A stretch of DNA of 64,000 nucleotides, taken from NCBI GenBank assembly GCA_016928435.1, contig JAFGKT010000080.1, forward strand, positions 1 through 64,000. Direction: 5' to 3'. The stretch is from Sedimentisphaerales bacterium (GTDB lineage Bacteria > Planctomycetota > Phycisphaerae > Sedimentisphaerales > SM23-30). The notes below the pieces were generated by a model, which was given only the letters and a program-made list of their open reading frames with translations, did not search any database and was not told the DNA's origin. Position 1 is the first letter of the stretch; the number at the start of each line of letters is the position of its first letter. The translations under genes were made by a program, and so were the position numbers. Of the stretch, positions 61,162-64,000 are shown piece after piece.

Positions 61162-62241
61162 CTATTGCCGGTCGGGCATCTTTTTGCTCTTGGTCTCTTT
61201 CGAGTGCCACTGCTGGGCGCTGATGGTCGAACTGTCTTGGCCTTCCCAACGATGCGACGCTATCGCTTCCAGAATTCGCTCAACCAGTTCCATTGCCGCG
61301 ACCCCGTCTTCGGCTGAAACCTGAGGCCGAGTATTGTTCAACACCGCGGAAACAAAATCCTCCTGCTCCATCCGCAACGGCTCACCATCATCGATACTCA
61401 AATTTTCCACGTTCACCATCTCGGTCCAATCGACATTCTCGATGTCCAACTCACCGTTGGTTTGATGTTCCCGCAGCAACTGTACCATATCGATATTCGC
61501 AGCCTTACTGACCATTACCCCACTCTTCTTGAAATAATCCAAGGATAAATAAGCGTCTTCGCTGAAGACCCGTATTTGTCGTTCGGTTTTCAACGCCAAG
61601 CGTGAAGCCGTCAGATTCGCCACACAACCACTCTCGAACACCACCCGAACATTGGCGATATCTTCATGTTGGCCCAGCACATTCACGCCCGCAGCCTGCA
61701 CATCCTTAACCGGACTCTGTGCCAAAGACAGCACAATATCAATATCGTGGATCATCATATCCAGCACCACGCCGATATCCGTCGAACGAAAACTATAGGG
61801 CGAAATCCGATCCACTTCCATAAAGCGAGGCTTGATTTCTATGCGGCGCATCGCCTGGACCACCGGGTTAAAACGCTCGGAATGACCCACCTGCAAAATC
61901 GCGTCATGTTCCCGCGCTGTACGCAGCATCCGTCGCGCCACCGGCAACGTATCCGCGATCGGCTTTTCCACCAAAACCGCGATACCATGCGCCAAAAAAG
62001 GCTCAGCGACATAAGCGTGAAATTCCGTCGGCACCGAAACCGTAACCGCGTCAACCTTATCCATAACATCTACGAAATCACTAAAGGCCTTCGCGCCGTA
62101 CTGCTTCGCCAAAGCCTCGGCGCGCGCGATATCGCTATCCACCACGCCGACAAAATCAACATCGTCCATTTCGCTGTAAATTCGGCTGTGCAGACGCCCC
62201 ATCTTGCCGGCACCAATTACCGCGGTTCGTAACTTTTTCAC
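61162..62241 (-). CDS. Gfo/Idh/MocA family oxidoreductase
   Basis: LRTAVIGAGKMGRLHSRIYSEM; VSVPTEFHAYVAEPFLAHGIAVLVEKPIADT. Confidence 0.92.
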   Translation of the reverse strand: MKKLRTAVIGAGKMGRLHSRIYSEMDDVDFVGVVDSDIARAEALAKQYGAKAFSDFVDVMDKVDAVTVSVPTEFHAYVAEPFLAHGIAVLVEKPIADTLPVARRMLRTAREHDAILQVGHSERFNPVVQAMRRIEIKPRFMEVDRISPYSFRSTDIGVVLDMMIHDIDIVLSLAQSPVKDVQAAGVNVLGQHEDIANVRVVFESGCVANLTASRLALKTERQIRVFSEDAYLSLDYFKKSGVMVSKAANIDMVQLLREHQTNGELDIENVDWTEMVNVENLSIDDGEPLRMEQEDFVSAVLNNTRPQVSAEDGVAAMELVERILEAIASHRWEGQDSSTISAQQWHSKETKSKKMPDRQ

Positions 62242-62280
62242 TCTCTAGCTACCTTTCGGCTACTGCGATACGCAGCTTAT

Positions 62281-63153
62281 TCAATCTCTATCTACTTTTC
62301 GACGATCTTTCTTGCGAACCTCAAGCGGCTTACGATTACGCTTGCCAATCTCTTTGTCGCGCCGGCAGCTCTCCTCATAACGACCCAACCGGCTATCACA
62401 GCTCTTCTTCATAAAAGCGCACAGATAACGAACATGGTCGTTGACTTCCGCTCGCCCCTCAAACTCATTCAAAACGGTACTAATCGGCCCCTGACGGAAC
62501 ATCAAACGATACGCTTCCTTCAGCGCGCCGATATCATCGCTGCTAAAACCGTTACGTTTCAAACCTTCTTCGTTCACCCCCCGCACACCGTTCGGATCGC
62601 CCGAAAACTTCATAAACGGAGGAACGTCACGCCTTACCGGCGTCAAGCCAGCAACATAACTAAACTTGCCAACCGTAACAAAATGATGCAGACCGATCAG
62701 CGCCGATATCACCGCACCGTCTTCTATCTTCACATGACCAGCCAACTGAGTCTGATTCCCCAAAATCACATGATTACCAATAACACAATCGTGGGCCACG
62801 TGAGTTGAAACCATCAGCAAATTCTCATTGCCGATAACCGTCTCGCCAATCCCCAACTCGGTCCCACGATGCACCGTCGCGTTCTCACGAAACACATTGC
62901 CGTAGCCTATAATCGTTTTCGTAGGCGCACCGTCATATTTAAGATCCTGGGGCGCAGCACCAATCACCACATTAGGATAAATTATATTGTTAACCCCAAT
63001 GCAGGTCTCGCCTTGGATAGTAACATTGTTCATCAGCTCACAGCCGTCACCAATAACCACATCCGGCCCGATCACACAAAAAGGACCAATGGTCACATCC
63101 GCACCGATCTTCGCGGCAGGATCAATCACGGCATATTTCGAAATTTCACTCAT
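62281..63153 (-). CDS. lpxA: Acyl-ACP--UDP-N-acetylglucosamine O-acyltransferase
   Basis: Hexapeptide repeats; MVSTHVAHDCVIGNHVILGNQTQLAGHVKIEDGAVISALIGLHHFVTVGKF (catalytic His region). Confidence 0.92.
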   Translation of the reverse strand: MSEISKYAVIDPAAKIGADVTIGPFCVIGPDVVIGDGCELMNNVTIQGETCIGVNNIIYPNVVIGAAPQDLKYDGAPTKTIIGYGNVFRENATVHRGTELGIGETVIGNENLLMVSTHVAHDCVIGNHVILGNQTQLAGHVKIEDGAVISALIGLHHFVTVGKFSYVAGLTPVRRDVPPFMKFSGDPNGVRGVNEEGLKRNGFSSDDIGALKEAYRLMFRQGPISTVLNEFEGRAEVNDHVRYLCAFMKKSCDSRLGRYEESCRRDKEIGKRNRKPLEVRKKDRRKVDRD

Positions 63154-63227
63154 TCGCTTCTCATTTCCTCAGCTTGTCGGCAAATCACAAAAAATCTCTT
63201 TGAATCTCGCAAACAAGCTGCTTGTTC

Positions 63228-63989
63228 TTAATGACGAAACTGCTCTAAATATCGTCCCATACGATGTTGCGCCGCCCTATCCAAAAAATCCAACAGATAT
63301 TGCACGTTTTCATCTAGATTCGGCTGTTCTCGCAACTCGCTCACAGCCCGCGTCAACGACTTGCCATCCTTACGTCGAAACAATTGCCTATGCGCTTTTT
63401 GCAAAGCAGCTATCGACTCTTCCGAAAAACCCGCACGCTGCAAACCAACGGTGTTCAATGCCCGCACCCGGCACGGATACACACCCGCAACCCGCATGAA
63501 CGGCGGCTGGTCCGCGTGCATGGTTGCCATTCCACCTGTATATAAAAATCGGCCCAAAGTCACAAACTGATGCGTACCGGAAAAAGCACTTATCCAGGCC
63601 TTGCGTTCAATCTTGTTATGGCCGCTAATCTGCGAATAGTTGCCCAAAAATATCTCGTCTTCCACAACACAATCGTGTCCCAGATGCGACCCGATACAAA
63701 AATAGTTCTTATTGCCAATAACCGTTTGTCCGCTATACGAACTGCCGCGACTGATCGTAACGTTTTCTCGAAATATATTACCGTTACCCACAATCAGCTT
63801 GGTATCCGGATCACCGCAGCCCAAACTCTGGGGGATATCACCCAGCACCACATTCGCGTGCAGTCGATTGTTCTCGCCCAGCGTAGTATTACGCACAATC
63901 ATAACATTCGCGATCAAAACACTGCCTGCGCCAATCGCAACATCGCGCTCCACCACGCAACCAGGGCCGATCTCAACATCGTCGCCCAA
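63228..63989 (-). CDS. Second LpxA-like acyltransferase (possibly truncated by window end)
   Basis: Hexapeptide repeats; IGSHLGHDCVVEDEIFLGNYSQISGHNKIERKAWISAFSGTHQFVTLGRF. The N-terminus may continue beyond 64000. Confidence 0.85.
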   Translation of the reverse strand: MGDDVEIGPGCVVERDVAIGAGSVLIANVMIVRNTTLGENNRLHANVVLGDIPQSLGCGDPDTKLIVGNGNIFRENVTISRGSSYSGQTVIGNKNYFCIGSHLGHDCVVEDEIFLGNYSQISGHNKIERKAWISAFSGTHQFVTLGRFLYTGGMATMHADQPPFMRVAGVYPCRVRALNTVGLQRAGFSEESIAALQKAHRQLFRRKDGKSLTRAVSELREQPNLDENVQYLLDFLDRAAQHRMGRYLEQFRH

Positions 63990-64000
63990 AATCGCGCTTT

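Overview
This 64 kb window comes from a bacterial chromosome, most likely Planctomycetota (inferred from PEP-CTERM and pseudopilin content and from 'GAGCCGCGAGCG'-type intergenic repeats). Most of it is ordinary housekeeping: glyA, cysDN, cinA, ychF, resB/ccsA, carA, recO, ybeY, pgpH-like, phoH, cdsA, uppS, purA, bamD-like, lptE-like, ftsH, rpsD, ldh, acs, korAB, dapA, pdxJ and two tandem lpxA paralogs. The left part holds a cell-surface/polysaccharide cluster with three AlkP-superfamily enzymes, a flippase and a GT39. It also carries a TcmP/DUF5131 'three-Cys-motif' pair just before cysDN. The most unusual region is 20.7-22.5 kb. A consensus sigma-54 promoter (TGGCAC-N5-TTGC) precedes a small ORF, at least five dispersed copies of a structured RNA-like element (CU-rich tract, a CCCAG..CTGGG stem containing an inner hairpin, then a variable-sequence stem with compensatory changes), a mini PEP-CTERM protein and a strong intrinsic terminator. 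A sigma-54 activator with a degenerate receiver lies about 2.5 kb away, and its ribosome-binding region (GAGAGAGAG) is complementary to the conserved CU tract of the elements. No tRNA, rRNA, CRISPR array or transposase was recognised. All calls come from reading the sequence and the supplied ORFs; no database search was run.
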